A DNA stretch of 64,000 nt from Tubulanus polymorphus (lineage: Eukaryota > Nemertea > Palaeonemertea > Tubulaniformes > Tubulanidae). Where the stretch lies: NCBI RefSeq assembly GCF_964204645.1, contig NC_134027.1:24602485-24666484 (forward strand), given 5' to 3'. Shown piece by piece: positions 37,325 through 49,522 of the stretch. A program made the position numbers and the translations under genes. The number at the start of each line of letters is the position of its first letter. Position 1 is the first letter of the stretch. Below the pieces are notes generated by a model. It searched no databases, was not told where the DNA came from, and worked only from the letters and a program-made list of their open reading frames with translations.

Positions 37325-39566
37325 TCATTTCTTGTCGAAGTTTTCAGCTGCTCTGACGGCTTCGGCTATCTCGTGTTTAGTCAGTATACCGAGCGATTCG
37401 ACCGACGTTAACAGTTGACCTCTGGCGTTTCCGGCGAATTGATTCAGCAGGAACATCGGCAAACCTCGTAGATTATCGCCCATCGTGTACAGCGGCACTC
37501 GAACCGGTCCTAACACCTGAAACAAGAAAAAAACAGAACAAGAAAAGTGAAAATGTATTGACGCCTTGGTAAATAACACATATACTGATTAATATTGTCG
37601 ACAATACATAATACATGTACATGTATGTTTAATCTTATTTTTATTTCAATATACAATATGGATAATTGAATTGAATTGACCGGCAACCAGTCAAGCCCCG
37701 ATATATTGATGACGTAGTTCACATCTTCTCACAAACAATTATTAAAATCTATCTAAAATAAAATAATAAGTCACGAGATGTATTCAATCATGAAATAAAC
37801 GCCAAATTTCGCAATTCTGTCATTTTGAAACACCAATATTGATGACGTAGCGCTCACATAGAACCCTTTATATATAACGCATATAATACTAGGTATCAAT
37901 GTACATACAAAATTTTGTAACGGTTTCTAAAAAAACTAGAAACTCTAAACTACATGTAATAGAGTATCGAATTTACATAAGATAACGACCCAAGTTTTCC
38001 GCCAAATGGTGCCAAACGACCATGTTAAAATTCGATTTTTTCTAAACTTTTCTTAGCATGTCATTGTTCGAAAGGCTCGTAATCTCAACAAAATCATAGT
38101 TGATTTTTTATTCTCGTTGGATGGAGCAATTAAGTAAGTTGCCCAAATTGAAAATTACGGCAGCGCGGGTACCTCTGCGCCGTATTCCTCGGCGGATAAA
38201 ACGTCCTTTTCGATTTCGCGAAATTCTTCGAGCGTCACTTTCTTCGTGAAGAAATGCAGGACGAGATTTTTGCCGTCGTCTCGGTGCGAGGCGACGTGGT
38301 CGGCGTGGGTCAGGTCGAATTTCGGGTCTAGTCGAATTTCTTCTCGCAATTCGCGGTTAACGCCCGTGATCACGTCCTCCCCGGGGTCGATAAGACCGCC
38401 CGGGAACCCGAGTAAACCGTCGAACCGCATTTGCATCTGGGAATTGAAAAAAAAACGAAATCAAAGTCTTTATTCGATTTACGGAAAATTCAACAAAAAT
38501 AAACAAAATCTAAATCTTTACACAGTTTATCAGACACGTAACTGTCCAAAAATTAATTGGTATACTAAAAGTTAAAATTAAGCCCTTTTTACAGACTACA
38601 AACTTCAACAAATTTAAGCACTTCTGAGACTTGCTATGAATCTTCTTCACGCGACCATCGACAGTTACCGAAATAAGTACCTGATAAACGATGTAACGAA
38701 CCGCTAATTACCGACTATGTAAACTACCGATTAGTTGGTTTCGTGCAGTGTGAAAAGCTAGTTTCGAAATCTAGAAACGCCCGAAAACGGACGTCATTAG
38801 AACAGTACATATACAGAGATTTTGTAGTTTTCACACCCCAACCCCGTGCACGCATTTTTTCAAGCATAGCAATAGCTGGTTAACGATTCTGAATCTCCTG
38901 AGGATCGCTGCCAGGCATGCACTCTGAAAAAGTACATAGGCATTGTGTGTGTGTGTGCACACACTGTGGAACTCGAACTGTGGAACTGGTTTCTGGACAT
39001 AATAACGGAAATTTGAAATGAACATTTTAAAACAGCGAGAGTAAAAAACAAACAAATGAAACCATTCTTTTTTAAAAAGCCATAATGTCATTCCCATGGT
39101 AGGTTTATAAACTGGGCACAAAACCAAATCAAAAGCGATCATTGAAATTGATATGAGGGACAATAACCTCTTCAAGATAGAAAAAGAAAAGAAGCCCACT
39201 AATCGTTACGAACTCGTCAGTAACACGGTTTTGTTGTAGTCACAAGGGGCTCGTATTTGAAGTTTGGTGGTGAATAAAAATAGTTCGGCTGCAACCTGGT
39301 AGTCTGGTAGTAGAAAGAATATATTTTATTCAACATCGATCCTAGATTCGTAAAATGCATCTTACCAGTATTTGAGCTCGGCTACTGTACAAATCAAATA
39401 CTTTATGATCGGGATCCGGGGCCCAGATCATCGCATGTCCACCGTGTTTATAACCGGTCAATTTCTGAGCTTCGCTGAACGCTATTTCAACGTGATCGAC
39501 CTTTTTTGAAGGCCTCCCGTAGCCTTCTGAATCGGCTAAATGCGCCCAGACATTTTCGTCGATCAT
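37325..39566 (-). CDS. NUDT16: NUDT16-like Nudix hydrolase
   Basis: Three exons on the minus strand: 39566-39366, 38436-38173 and 37516-37325, all joined in phase 0, giving 218 residues (vertebrate NUDT16 is about 195). NUDT16 removes caps from U8 snoRNA and other RNAs and hydrolyses inosine diphosphates. Exon 1 ends in the family motif HAMIWAPDP and SRAQIL, and exon 2 begins MQMRFDG. The Nudix box is complete: GFPGG, then RELREE (G-x5-E-x7-REUxEE form) with the metal-binding glutamates. Exon 3 has VRVPLYTM and an OLE-type C-terminus. The exon 2 donor is GAG then GTACCC; this joins EYGAE to VLGPVRV as in the family. Reading on instead would end four codons later. CTU2 lies 460 bp upstream on the same strand. 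Confidence 0.93.
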
Positions 39567-39996
39567 TTTGTACCAGATTCTGACAGTTTTAGCCGGTTAC
39601 GTTACACGTAAACACAACTTGTCAAACCCATCGTCTACGACCTTGAGAATTAGAGCGTTTGAGTCGCCTCCACCGAATTTATAAATCAAATTAATATTTA
39701 GACTGGTTACCGGACTCTATCTTCGGGACAGGCAACCAGTCTAATTAATCTTTATTGAACCGATAAATATCATTGAACTCTCTTCAAACCCCATTATAAG
39801 GAATCAAACACATGAAGAAAATTGCAACAAATCTTCCTAACATTTGTTGTCTCTTTTCGCTTGTCCCTTTTATCTTTTTTCTCCTCTTACATTGTCTTGT
39901 TGTTTCATTGGCCTTTGCTTGGCCCACAAAATAACTATTAAATTTAGAAATGAGCAATCAAAACAAATGACTAATTTCATTGACCATAAAACTATA

Positions 39997-40002
39997 TTTA
40001 TT
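39997..40002 (-). terminator. Candidate poly(A) signal for CTU2
   Basis: The plus strand reads TTTATT, so AATAAA on the coding strand, 25 bp after the stop codon. This implies a very short 3' UTR. Confidence 0.5.
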
Positions 40003-40026
40003 TTGAACTATTTAATCAGATATTCA

Positions 40027-43000
40027 TCAACTATCTTCCGCGTCGTTGTCTGATAGTAAAAATTCATCTATTTCTGCGCGCATTTGCTGCCTGCAAGAAA
40101 AATAATCGAGCTACATCACATTTAGAATTTTAGATGATTAACCTGGAAAGTTTACTCTGGATATTTGTACGTACCGACGCTTTTTCTGGTATATTTCATC
40201 AGTTATGGTTCTAGGCAATTGCTTGAAGTCGTTCTGTAATTAAACGAAATTCTCTACAATTCAAATCTATGAAATAGAGTATAATCGATTAAATCAATCC
40301 TTGATAATAACAAATTGGGCCCTTCGAAATTATTGAGTAAGGTACTCTGGCGGTTTCTTAAAAATATATAGAATGTAATTATTAGGCTAATTATTATTAC
40401 GTACCATATCTCTGACTAGTAGACGACAGCCATAACACAAAGCATCATTCAACATATCAAGAGTTAATCTGAAACAGTAAATAGGCTTCACATTACAGTA
40501 TGCCATATTTCGATGCCTATTATTATGCCTTATAAGTGTCCAGGCTGAGGAATGCATGGGCCCAGGCTGAGGCGATGTTGTAGGGCGGAAGCTGAGGTGT
40601 AATTTCCAGCCTGAATGGATGCAGGCTTCGGGTCGTACATCGGTATAAATTTAAACATCTTACTCTTCAGTGTTCGTATTTGATCTGCAACTTCCATCCC
40701 CCTCTCCACAGCACGCCTGCTCCGTTTTGGTGTTCAGGTTTGAATTACAACCCGCCACCTCGCCGCAACAGACACCCGCGTCAGGGTTAGTCGCCGATCG
40801 CGCGTCTACTCCCAGCTGCCGTCGAGATAACTTCATCGATAGTTGAGTAGCGTTGAGGGCGGAAGCATCGCCTACACTGGTATCCAGTGGTCCCTGAAAT
40901 CAAAATAAACATGTACAGGCAAATTTCAAAATAAATGCCACTCCCTCATTTTAAATGCTCTCATTCTTCGGAGAAAAAGATTGCTTAATTTACTTCAAAA
41001 TTCAATGAAAGTGCATTCTTTATAATATTTTTAAAATTATATTTTTCACCCACCCCAACCTTGGCATTACAAAGAACTTTTACCATACACTACATTTACA
41101 TTAAGCAAAACGGAATGCTAAATATTTACTTCAAAACAATACGAAATTTGCATCAATTCGATCGGATTATTTCCTGTATTCCTGCTAGTTGGTTATACAG
41201 ATTATTGACGATATCTACCTTACAAAGTGAACAGGTATCCGCGTTCGTTTTCCTTTGATTCGTCGTAAGTTGCATTTTACTTCCAGTTCTAAAAGACATA
41301 AGGATCCGCTCATAGAAGAATGTTCAAGTTCCAACAAAAACTGAAAATATGACTCAAAGCTGCGCTTCTTAAAAACTTCTTTCTTACCGGAATATCGTTG
41401 AAACTGTCGATGGAAATTCCGCTTGCAGTCCGGTCACAAACGATTCGGTTAATTGGTGAATACTGGAATTTCTAGTCGCCTAGACAGGGAAACAAAAAAC
41501 ATTTGCGAATTATACGACAAGAGTAACTTCTGGTTTGCTAGGTGTCAAGTCACCATCAGGTTATATTAAGTCATCACATCACTTCAAGTCATCTCAATAT
41601 CTGATTTTGAGTCCCAATTTGTGTTTCTAATTCAATTCACATGTGCTAAATGTACCGAGATATATTACCTTTGTTGATAGGTTTGGAACGGTGACCGGTT
41701 CCATGCCGTAAAAGTGATTGTACATCGCGACCTCCTTACTGCTGAACTCCCTGAAACGATTCGAAACCAATTAGAAAACTAAAGCAGTAATCAAAGAATC
41801 GAAACATGCAGTTTTTGATCCCATAACCTGCTAGCAAGTTCAAGTTTTCTTTTTTTCCCTGGTTGAAGATTTGTTTTCCCTTGTTGTTATCTTGGTTAGA
41901 GGTTCTTCTGGACTGTTTCTTTAACTAAAAGAAAGAGCCCAGAAGAACCTCTGACCAACAAAGAAAGAAACTCAGGATTCGAGACCTGGATTGACGACAG
42001 ATCAGTGACCAATGGCTTTAACCACTTGCAGACATTGTGTCTTCCAGTTTTTCTATATTTCTAGTTAGCCGTCATTACTCTCACCTCATCGGACGTAGAA
42101 TCATTATTTTGCTATCACGTTCATCCGTAAACCCGGTGTCTATCGATATATGAGCTCCTTTTCCTTGCGCGATATTCGACAATATTTGTATCGACAGATT
42201 CATCGCCGTTTCGCCAGTCATCACTTTATTATAACCGTTCCGTCGAGCTATGTCTAATATCAGCTTGTGTCTGAAAACAAATTTGAATTCTGAATAGAAC
42301 TTTGGTTTGTAGCCTTAAGGCTTGATTGAGCAAAGGTAAACATTTTAGCACTTTTGGTGCGGAAAAAGTAGCGCTAATCCGGACAAATTTTTCCAGAAGG
42401 TATCACTAAGTACCGAGCACTTAGTAGACAAGCTTCAAACAATGCTTATTTTACAAACCACTAGGACCACACCACGAGATGCACAGCTGGATGTTAACAA
42501 ACAGGATTCAGTTCCACATTAGTGCAGAAGGTAAAGCTTAGAAAGTTAAAATAATTTCATTTTCAATGAATTAACTCCGGATCTTAACTCCCTCAGAACA
42601 TGGCACTGGGGCTTGGTCGATAAAACCATAGGCTGGGGTCCGGATTTAAGTCAGGATTTTAATTGGCCTGTGTTACAGTCACTCTCGTAGCAGCACACAG
42701 ACCAGAGTGGTTATCCCATAGTCTCTCTAGATTGAAAGAAACCAATGCGGGTTTAGATTAAGACCATGTTTTATTCCAATTATCAAGATATATTACCGGA
42801 GTATTTTGATGAATTCCATTTTCGCGGTGAGAGTTTTGAAAGCGGCGAGACGTTGTCGAAGGGACTGTTCAGCATTCAAATCCATCCGAGAATAATCCCG
42901 ACTCAAACCATCATCATCAACTTCACCATCAGGCATCAAATTCAATGCCTAAAAACAGATAATTCAACCCGATCAAATCAGGGTTCTTATGGGTCCGATT

Positions 43001-45143
43001 TTCCAAGCCTTTTTCAGAGCCAAAGAAAAAACTACAAAATTTCCATAGCATTTCAAGGGGAAAAATTTTTTCCATCTTTACTAAAACTTTTCAAAACCTG
43101 TCCAAATACTAGGTCAGGAGACTTTTGACTAAATTAGAGAAAAAAATAGTTCAACTCATCAGCCGCGTTGAAATATTTCTCTGTCCCTTTTTTTAAAATA
43201 AAATACAGCATCGAAGTCTATTTATTCATTGTTTCTAGAATTTGAGATAACGTAGATAGACCTTAATCGTCCGAATGCACACTAGCAACACCTGGGAGGC
43301 GTTGATTGTTGCAAGTGCGATCCTTGATTGCCACAGTCGACTACGGAGTCCACATTGATTAAGTTTTTTTCTTTTCATTATAAACTTTGCTTATTATTAT
43401 ATTCACTTACATTTTCTAAAGACGAAACAAAATACGGTAATCCAGATTTTTCCATCACAGACACGATTTCATCACACTTCGCTTTATTTTCCTCCGCAGT
43501 CAGGTTCAAAGTAGCGCCTTCTGTAAACGACACACAGCGACCAACAAGACAATATTTAGAAGGAGCGAAAAACCTGATTTTTTTTTTTTAATACAAATAG
43601 CAGTTACTCACCGTTTATGTAGACAATACCAGGAATGAAACCTATTTTCTTGTGACATCTTTCACTCAAACCCTGAAATGAAAGCCAGAAAAATATCACC
43701 TACACGTTTGGAACTGGATTCGGGGTCAACACAACTCTGCGGAACTGGATTCAGCACCCACGCAACTGTGGAACTGGATCACAAATTATACTCACACAAC
43801 CGTGAAACTGGGTTCCGAGTCAAATTAAACCCACACAACTGTGGAACTGGATCCACTTGTCAAATTAAACCCACACAACTGTGAAACTGGGTTCCGACTC
43901 ATATCAAACGCACACAGCAGTGGAACTGGATCCAGTCAAATTAAAACTACACAACTGTTGAACTGGATCCAGAGTCAAATTAAACCTACACAACTATGGA
44001 ACTGGATCCAGAGTCAAATTAAATGCACACAGCTGTGGAACTGGATCCAGAGTCAAATTAAACCTACACAACTGTGGAACTGGATCCAGAGTCAAATTAA
44101 ACCTACACAACTGTGGAACTGGATCCAGAGTCAAATTAAACGCACACAGCTATGGAACTGGATCCAGAGTCAAATTAAACCTACACAACTGTGGAACTGA
44201 ATCCAGAGTTGAATCATACTCTCAATACTTTGCATTTGGAGTCAAATCAAATTCACACAACTGTGGAACTGGATAAACGTAAATCGAATACTTACATCAA
44301 TAACCATATGCAGGAGAGCTGTTGATCCGTGTCCACCGGAATACGCGAGTAAAACCTTCTCTTTGTGTTTAACAATGTGCGTTCTACCAAACGTCGAACG
44401 GAACTTGTGAATACAATAATTCCAGAAACAGTCCCTGTAAAATATGACGACCAAATTTCAAAACGACGTAAAAAAATATATACAATCTTCCAGTGGCTCC
44501 ATCTATACTCACCGACAGAAAGCATCGTCGATTCGTATGATCACAATCGGTTTGTTGTCACATTTCATACAAATTCTGACAATTCTGAAAAAATACAAGG
44601 CAACAATAGATCTACAGGAACGCTAGTTAGTTACCTAATCGTTGGTTGTAAGCTTTTTATAATCAGATGGGCTTACACCAAATTGTGGTTTGTGAAAATA
44701 TCCGATTGTGAAACTAAACCACAGACGAGACAGGTTACTAACTACAGGAACGCGGAGGTGGGTTGGGTGTAGTGAGCCTAAGCTGGCTGGAATCAGTGGC
44801 AGGTCTTGACAGTTTTAAAACAGGGTATTAATTCTATTCTGACAGAATTAATTATCTGTGTAAAATTAAACGGTCATCCTTATTACCGAGATGATGAGTA
44901 GATTCTTGCATTCTAACCTATTTGTTGAAAGCTATTCTGCTGATTTCAATCACTTACTACAAATTAAAGCCTTAAAAAAAACAGTCAGGGAGAGCACTGT
45001 GCTAGCGCTCTTGTTCTTGCTTGTTCGAATCCCAATTATGATAGGGACCTTGTTCAAATCTACTTGCTGATCACAATCGCTGCTACTTACTTCTTTGATT
45101 TGACCACAGGAGTCAAATTATCACCTTCTAAAATAGAACACAT
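40027..45143 (-). CDS. CTU2: CTU2 (NCS2), cytoplasmic tRNA 2-thiolation protein 2
   Basis: CTU2 partners CTU1 to add sulfur at wobble U34 of tRNA Lys, Glu and Gln in the cytosol (URM1 pathway). Fourteen exons join in phase: 45143-45091, 44584-44513, 44434-44296, 43672-43612, 43520-43411, 42948-42797, 42270-42085, 41750-41669, 41479-41388, 41288-41219, 40893-40664, 40468-40405, 40233-40175 and 40090-40027. They give 477 residues (human 515). It starts MCSILEG and has CMKC and CRDC pairs, HKFR, LLAYSGGHGS (PP-loop-like, lacking the aspartate of catalytic SGGxDS), GYNKVMTGE, DTGFTDER, LRPMR, FPSTVSTIFR, a CSLC pair, CYGC and an acidic end. The family order is complete. The intron between exons 3 and 4 is almost entirely satellite array. 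Confidence 0.95.
42503..42615. mobile_element. CCAGTTCCAC-family small element (diverged)
   Basis: GGATTCAGTTCCACATT on the left, CATTTTCAATGAATTAACTC inside and CATGGCACTGGGGC on the right resemble the copies at 5648 and 63288. It sits in a CTU2 intron. Confidence 0.45.
43705..44280 (-). repeat. 39-bp satellite array D (about 14 units) inside a CTU2 intron
   Basis: Tandem GTGGAACTGGATCCAGAGTC + AAATTAAACCTACACAACT units. Relative to CTU2 transcription the array reads in the same sense as arrays B and C in the NETO-like gene. It fills nearly all of the 623-bp intron 43673-44295. One frame is open for about 120 codons (WNWIQSQIKPTQL repeat). Confidence 0.95.
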
Positions 45144-46920
45144 TGCATTTGATTTCTACGGCTTTAATCGACCGAAGCTCCACCTAGTGGTTCCGGTATT
45201 GCCTAATTACCGGTTGGGGTCCTTTTGAATGCTAAAACAAGGACTCAGATTTCCTGACGCGCGGGGCTTCGACGGACTCAGGATTCAAATTCAGTCATTA
45301 TCGTGAATTTTCACAGCGCAATAAATTCCTGAGCTCCAACAAACTCGGAATGAACCTCGAAAATCGAATTTAACTGAGAAAACTAGTTTATTCCGAGTTG
45401 CAAACTCGTAATTAATCTCGAAAATAATTGTTTAATACGCATATGTCACAAGACGCTTGCGTAGAACAGTTTAGACAATGTCACTTTTCTGAATTATTCA
45501 ACTGCAGGAGTATTTGGTCTTGACCCTGTTCACGTGTCTAATGATGAACAACGAAATAAACGGTAATTTGAATTTTTAAATAAGAGATTAAAAAAAATAA
45601 CGAATTGAATGAAGACCATCATGAAACGACGAAGAATCGAAAATGATTATATCCTCTTTTATCAAAATAAAACACACACGAATAACGGGGGATATCTATA
45701 ATGTTGACCAAGTAGATCTGGGAAAATGAACTATTTTTTCTCTGCAAAAGGTTTAACTCAATCAACAACTACGGAACCCGAATATTCCGCAGGGAGGTCG
45801 AAATCGGGAATAACTGGAGCAAGTCAATGGGCAGAGGGGGTCCTCCAAGAAAATGTTGAATTTCTAAATATATATTTCGAGCTTTGTTTATCTTTCTTGT
45901 TAAGGACGGCAGCAAAACTGTATAGACCTAGCGGATACGACCATCACGACGGTTGTAACACCAGCAGTTGTAAAACTATGGCACAACTGACGTACAATGT
46001 CTCGTATCACCACCCGGTAAGAGCTTCTGCGGTCTCAGAATGATGATGCATGGCCCTCGAGTACTGTTTCCGTTTGATAAGACAAGCTGTCCTTGTGGAA
46101 CCCTTGCGAGCTGTTCTGTACACGAGAACTTCCCAATCACAAATCGAAGATACACTGGACAATGTGACGTCAAAGCGTTATGGTATACGTATCACAAATG
46201 TACAGATAGATGATGTTGAAATGTGGTCATGTAATTACTTGAACATGCTCCTAGATAGTAAAGCAATAATAACTGTCGTAGGTGACTGAGAACGAAACAG
46301 GATTGAAACTTATCTTCCATTTCTAATCCTATCTATAAATATCCAATGACCAGTGAAATAGATTTAACAGCTGATATACTCTCTTTGATCTGCTTACAAA
46401 TTCAATTTCAAAAGACTCAATATTTTAAAGATCTAAGATATCAATAGATTCCTAATTGGCTGTCCATAATATAAATGTCGCGATATGTAAGAATATCGGT
46501 TTTGAATTTTGCTGAAAAGAAATTGAGTTTCGTGTTGCCAATAACTTTACAGTGAAGGCAGATACGGGTTGATCATCAATGCCAAGTCTCCTTCCTCACG
46601 ATATTCGGAATTTGGCTGTTGCCGATTTCAATGAGTGGTCTTCTAAAAACAATCAATATGGCTCGCTTGAATTTAGAATTAACAGTTATAGCGGCTGCGA
46701 ATTGGATCACTTATCTCTGACTTCCAGAATACCTATAAGAAAACCCTTCTGGATTGTGCCCAAGATTTCCATACATGGTTAAGATTACAGTCAATGAGTA
46801 GTATGATTGGATGATGGTGAACATACGTATTCACTTAAAACCATGGGCTTTACAACGAGTCCATGCTAACTTATCGTTGTAAGGTGTAGTCGTTTTGTTT
46901 CCTCGATTGTTGGCAACAGG
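45144..46920. other. Divergent intergenic region between CTU2 and GPCR copy 1
   Basis: It holds the CTU2 promoter side (first exon ATG at 45143), then AT-rich sequence, a possible Ig-like exon remnant (46040-46289) and the 5' flank of GPCR copy 1. The part from about 46805 is duplicated upstream of GPCR copy 2. Confidence 0.5.
46040..46289 (+). pseudogene. Possible broken Ig V-set-like exon
   Basis: From about 46155 one frame reads NVTSKRYGIRITNVQIDD, then WSCNY and AIITVVGD before a stop. This resembles the E-F-G strands of an Ig domain (R-x-x-I-x-N-V-x-x-x-D-x-x-x-W-x-C). The upstream half that would fit (ENFPITNRRYT) is in another frame, so a frameshift near 46150 is suspected. There is no partner exon, so this may be a relic, or an Ig-like match by chance. 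Confidence 0.35.
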
Positions 46921-48003
46921 ATGCCTTCTACGAATATCACTGATGATCTGAGCACAATTTGTCCAATCAGAACCGTCTATGTCCACGTACACTACATATA
47001 CCTACTCGGTATTGGTCCGCTATGCGTAATTGGACTGATTTTCAATTGTATCATTTTCCTGACGATCCGACGCCGACAGGTGCGTGACACCGGTAACCAG
47101 ACGAATTCCTTCCTATTGCAACTATTGGCGATTAGCGACGGTTGTTTTTTGATGATTTCATTCGTATTTTTTGTCGTGCGACATTTGTACGAGCGACTGC
47201 GCTACTCGGATCAATTAACTGTCTACAAATTGGACGATACAGCAATCGGTTATATTTTCTTCTTCGTGACGATTTTTCCATATTTCTTCGCGCAACAGAT
47301 CCGCAGTTGGGTCGTCGTCACAATGTCCGTCGATCGATTTCTGCACATTCGCTTCCCGTTTTGGGCTCGAAAATATGCCACGGTACAATTTTACAAAACT
47401 GTCTTCGTAGCCAACATCGTAACATCGGCTTTTGTGCATTTATTCACGGGGTACCTTACACACGGCACCGTTCTAAAACCACACCCATGTCTACCAGGGC
47501 GGGCCAGGTACCTTGAAAAAATCTATAGATTTGTCAGTCGAGATTTTTTGAGATGGTATAATAGCATTTCCTATTTTGTGTTTCTGATCGGTGTTCCACT
47601 GTTTGTTTTATGTTGCGTAAACATTTTGCTGATCTCAGCAGTCCGGCGTGCCACCAAATTATCCAAGTCGCTTGCCGCAGACGGCGATTCCTCTTCCGGC
47701 GATACACGGGCGCAGAATCAAGCAACTTTGATGGTGATCGCTGCCGTGGCTGTGTTCATATTATGTGAAAGCCCGGCTTGTGTTGACCGTGTTGCCAGTG
47801 TATTTCTGATATACGGTGATTCGTCGAATTTCGTCAATTACGCCCGTAAGGTCAGCCTATTACTTGTAATTCTAGATTCGGTTCTGAATTTCCCGGCTTA
47901 CTGTTTTTTCAGTAAAAGATTTCGTAATGACGTCCAACAGTTAACCGTTCGACATAAGCATTTCAGCCACGCCGGAATGGCCGATCACGCTGGCCGAATG
48001 TAG
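46921..48003 (+). CDS. Rhodopsin-family GPCR, tandem copy 1
   Basis: An intronless 360-residue seven-transmembrane receptor. Motifs: TM1 IGLIFNCIIFLTI (N kept), TM2 LLAISDG, TM3 MSVDRFLHI (DRF for DRY), a disulfide-type cysteine in loop 2 (HPCLPG), TM6 AVFILCESPA, TM7 LDSVLNFPAY in place of NPxxY, then SKRFRNDV. An NIT sequon lies at the N-terminus. It resembles invertebrate peptide receptors of FMRFamide-receptor-like type; the ligand is unknown. It is about 90% identical by eye to the gene at 49523, and its flanks are duplicated too. Its tail is about 13 residues longer because copy 2 has a TAG where copy 1 reads AAG. Confidence 0.92.
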   Translation: MPSTNITDDLSTICPIRTVYVHVHYIYLLGIGPLCVIGLIFNCIIFLTIRRRQVRDTGNQTNSFLLQLLAISDGCFLMISFVFFVVRHLYERLRYSDQLTVYKLDDTAIGYIFFFVTIFPYFFAQQIRSWVVVTMSVDRFLHIRFPFWARKYATVQFYKTVFVANIVTSAFVHLFTGYLTHGTVLKPHPCLPGRARYLEKIYRFVSRDFLRWYNSISYFVFLIGVPLFVLCCVNILLISAVRRATKLSKSLAADGDSSSGDTRAQNQATLMVIAAVAVFILCESPACVDRVASVFLIYGDSSNFVNYARKVSLLLVILDSVLNFPAYCFFSKRFRNDVQQLTVRHKHFSHAGMADHAGRM

Positions 48004-48004
48004 A

Positions 48005-48119
48005 CCCAGTTCCTCGGTTATGAGTTAAGAGTTAACTCTGAGCTAAAATAAGTTCGTTTTCAATGAATTTCAATGAATTAACTCTCTGTAAAATCTTAAA
48101 CTGAGAACTGTTCGGGTCC
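48005..48119. mobile_element. CCAGTTCCAC-family element after GPCR copy 1
   Basis: GACCCAGTTCCTCGGTTATG on the left, TTCGTTTTCAATGAATT inside and AACTGTTCGGGTCC on the right. It begins one base after the stop codon, so it forms the start of the 3' UTR. The matching element follows GPCR copy 2 (50606-50700), so it was present before the duplication. Confidence 0.6.
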
Positions 48120-49522
48120 TAGTTACCATAAGAAGAAGGTTTTTTATTTACCTTTAGAATTCTTTGGGGTAAATATCATATTCAACCAAAGCGTAAATAC
48201 CTTAGTTTCGGGATTTTTCTAGAACCGAGGCTTTGCGGATGTTCATGTATTAATAAACAACGTCTGTATTCAGCGCTCAGTTTTAACTTAAATTACACTG
48301 CACCAAATTTCCGCTCCAAAGCGCAAAGCGCACGAAATTATTTCTAATGTTTCTCATGTGCACTTAGCTGAATGTGATGTAGTATAATGTATAAATCCGT
48401 CACGTGTTTAACATCTTTACCTGAAACATCTACGGTTTGAGCATGTAGATCATTCTTCGTATATGATTCGCCTGCGATTGAATTCGGGAGACCAAGGTTG
48501 ACACCTTTACGCGAATTCGAATTTTCATTTTCCACTTATTTCTTTAGGAATCCGAAGAGGAACTCAGTGTCTTCCGAGGCAAGCAATATTCTGCCTGAAA
48601 CTAGTAATGCTTAGTTATTCCTTAATGAAACGTGCCATTTGAATAACTAACCGAATAAGGAACGAAGAACAAGTAAATAACTTCACTGGGCTGTTGTTTT
48701 GGTGATAAATCACAGATTTATAAGAGCAATTTACGTACGAAGCTGAAATATGAACAAATATATAGATGTGATATTTACTGATTTTCTAGCTGTCATCATA
48801 AATATTCAATACACTTAAGACCAATCTACGTAAGCTCATTTTGGTTCTATAACCAATTTTATGCAACTTAAGACTATTTTCGACTATTTTCTATTTTCGA
48901 AGCTCATTTTGGTTCTATAACTAATGTAACAACTTAAGACCAATGTGTTACGTTAGTAATAGAACCAAAATGAGCTTGTTTTTGTCTTGTTAGATTAGTT
49001 ATAGAACCAAAATGAGCTAAGATTCAAGACCAGTCTAAGCTCATTTTGGTTCAATAAAACAATCGACAAAACAAAGCTCACTTGGTTCCAGAACCAATGT
49101 AACATCTTAAGATCAGTCTTAAGACGGTTTTATGCATAACTAATTCAGTCTTGAAAATCTTAGGTCATAAACAGCATATTCGAATGTTACTAAACTCCTA
49201 ATGAAGTGGAAAATGGCATATTCTGTTTTACGAACACGTTGCCTAGCCAGGATGGGATACTAATGTTGTCCTATAATTCTTAAAGGAATGGATATTTAAC
49301 AGAAGAAAACAAAAAAAAATTGACCCGAACTTGCGAAACCTCAAAAATCTATTTTTCGGCTTTTTATAACGGCTTAACACGTGACTCTAAACCATTATTC
49401 TACTACGAGTACACATAACGTGAGCGTATTGCGTGACTATGATTGGACGATGGTGAACATATTCACATAAACTTATCATTCTAAGGTTTAGTCGTTTTGT
49501 TTGCGTCATCTTGAACAACAAT
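48120..49522. other. Spacer between the two GPCR genes
   Basis: 48120-48600 is the 3' part of the duplicated unit (compare 50700-51030). 48810-49140 is the TAAGACC-family repeat. From about 49437 the duplicated 5' flank of copy 2 begins. No coding exon seen. Confidence 0.6.
48810..49140. mobile_element. TAAGACCAGTCT-family repeat, copy 2
   Basis: Several alternating forward and inverted copies of AAGCTCATTTTGGTTCTATA and CTTAAGACCAATGT-type phrases, so the segment could fold on itself. It belongs with 7515-7695 and 57448-57750. Confidence 0.55.

Noticed and set aside
42766-43128. 120-codon plus-strand open frame
   Set aside because: It is the antisense shadow of a CTU2 exon (42797-42948), which has conserved protein sequence on the minus strand.
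49511-49522. A start 12 bp upstream of the copy 2 GPCR ATG
   Set aside because: That codon is TTG. The ATG at 49523 matches the initiator of copy 1.
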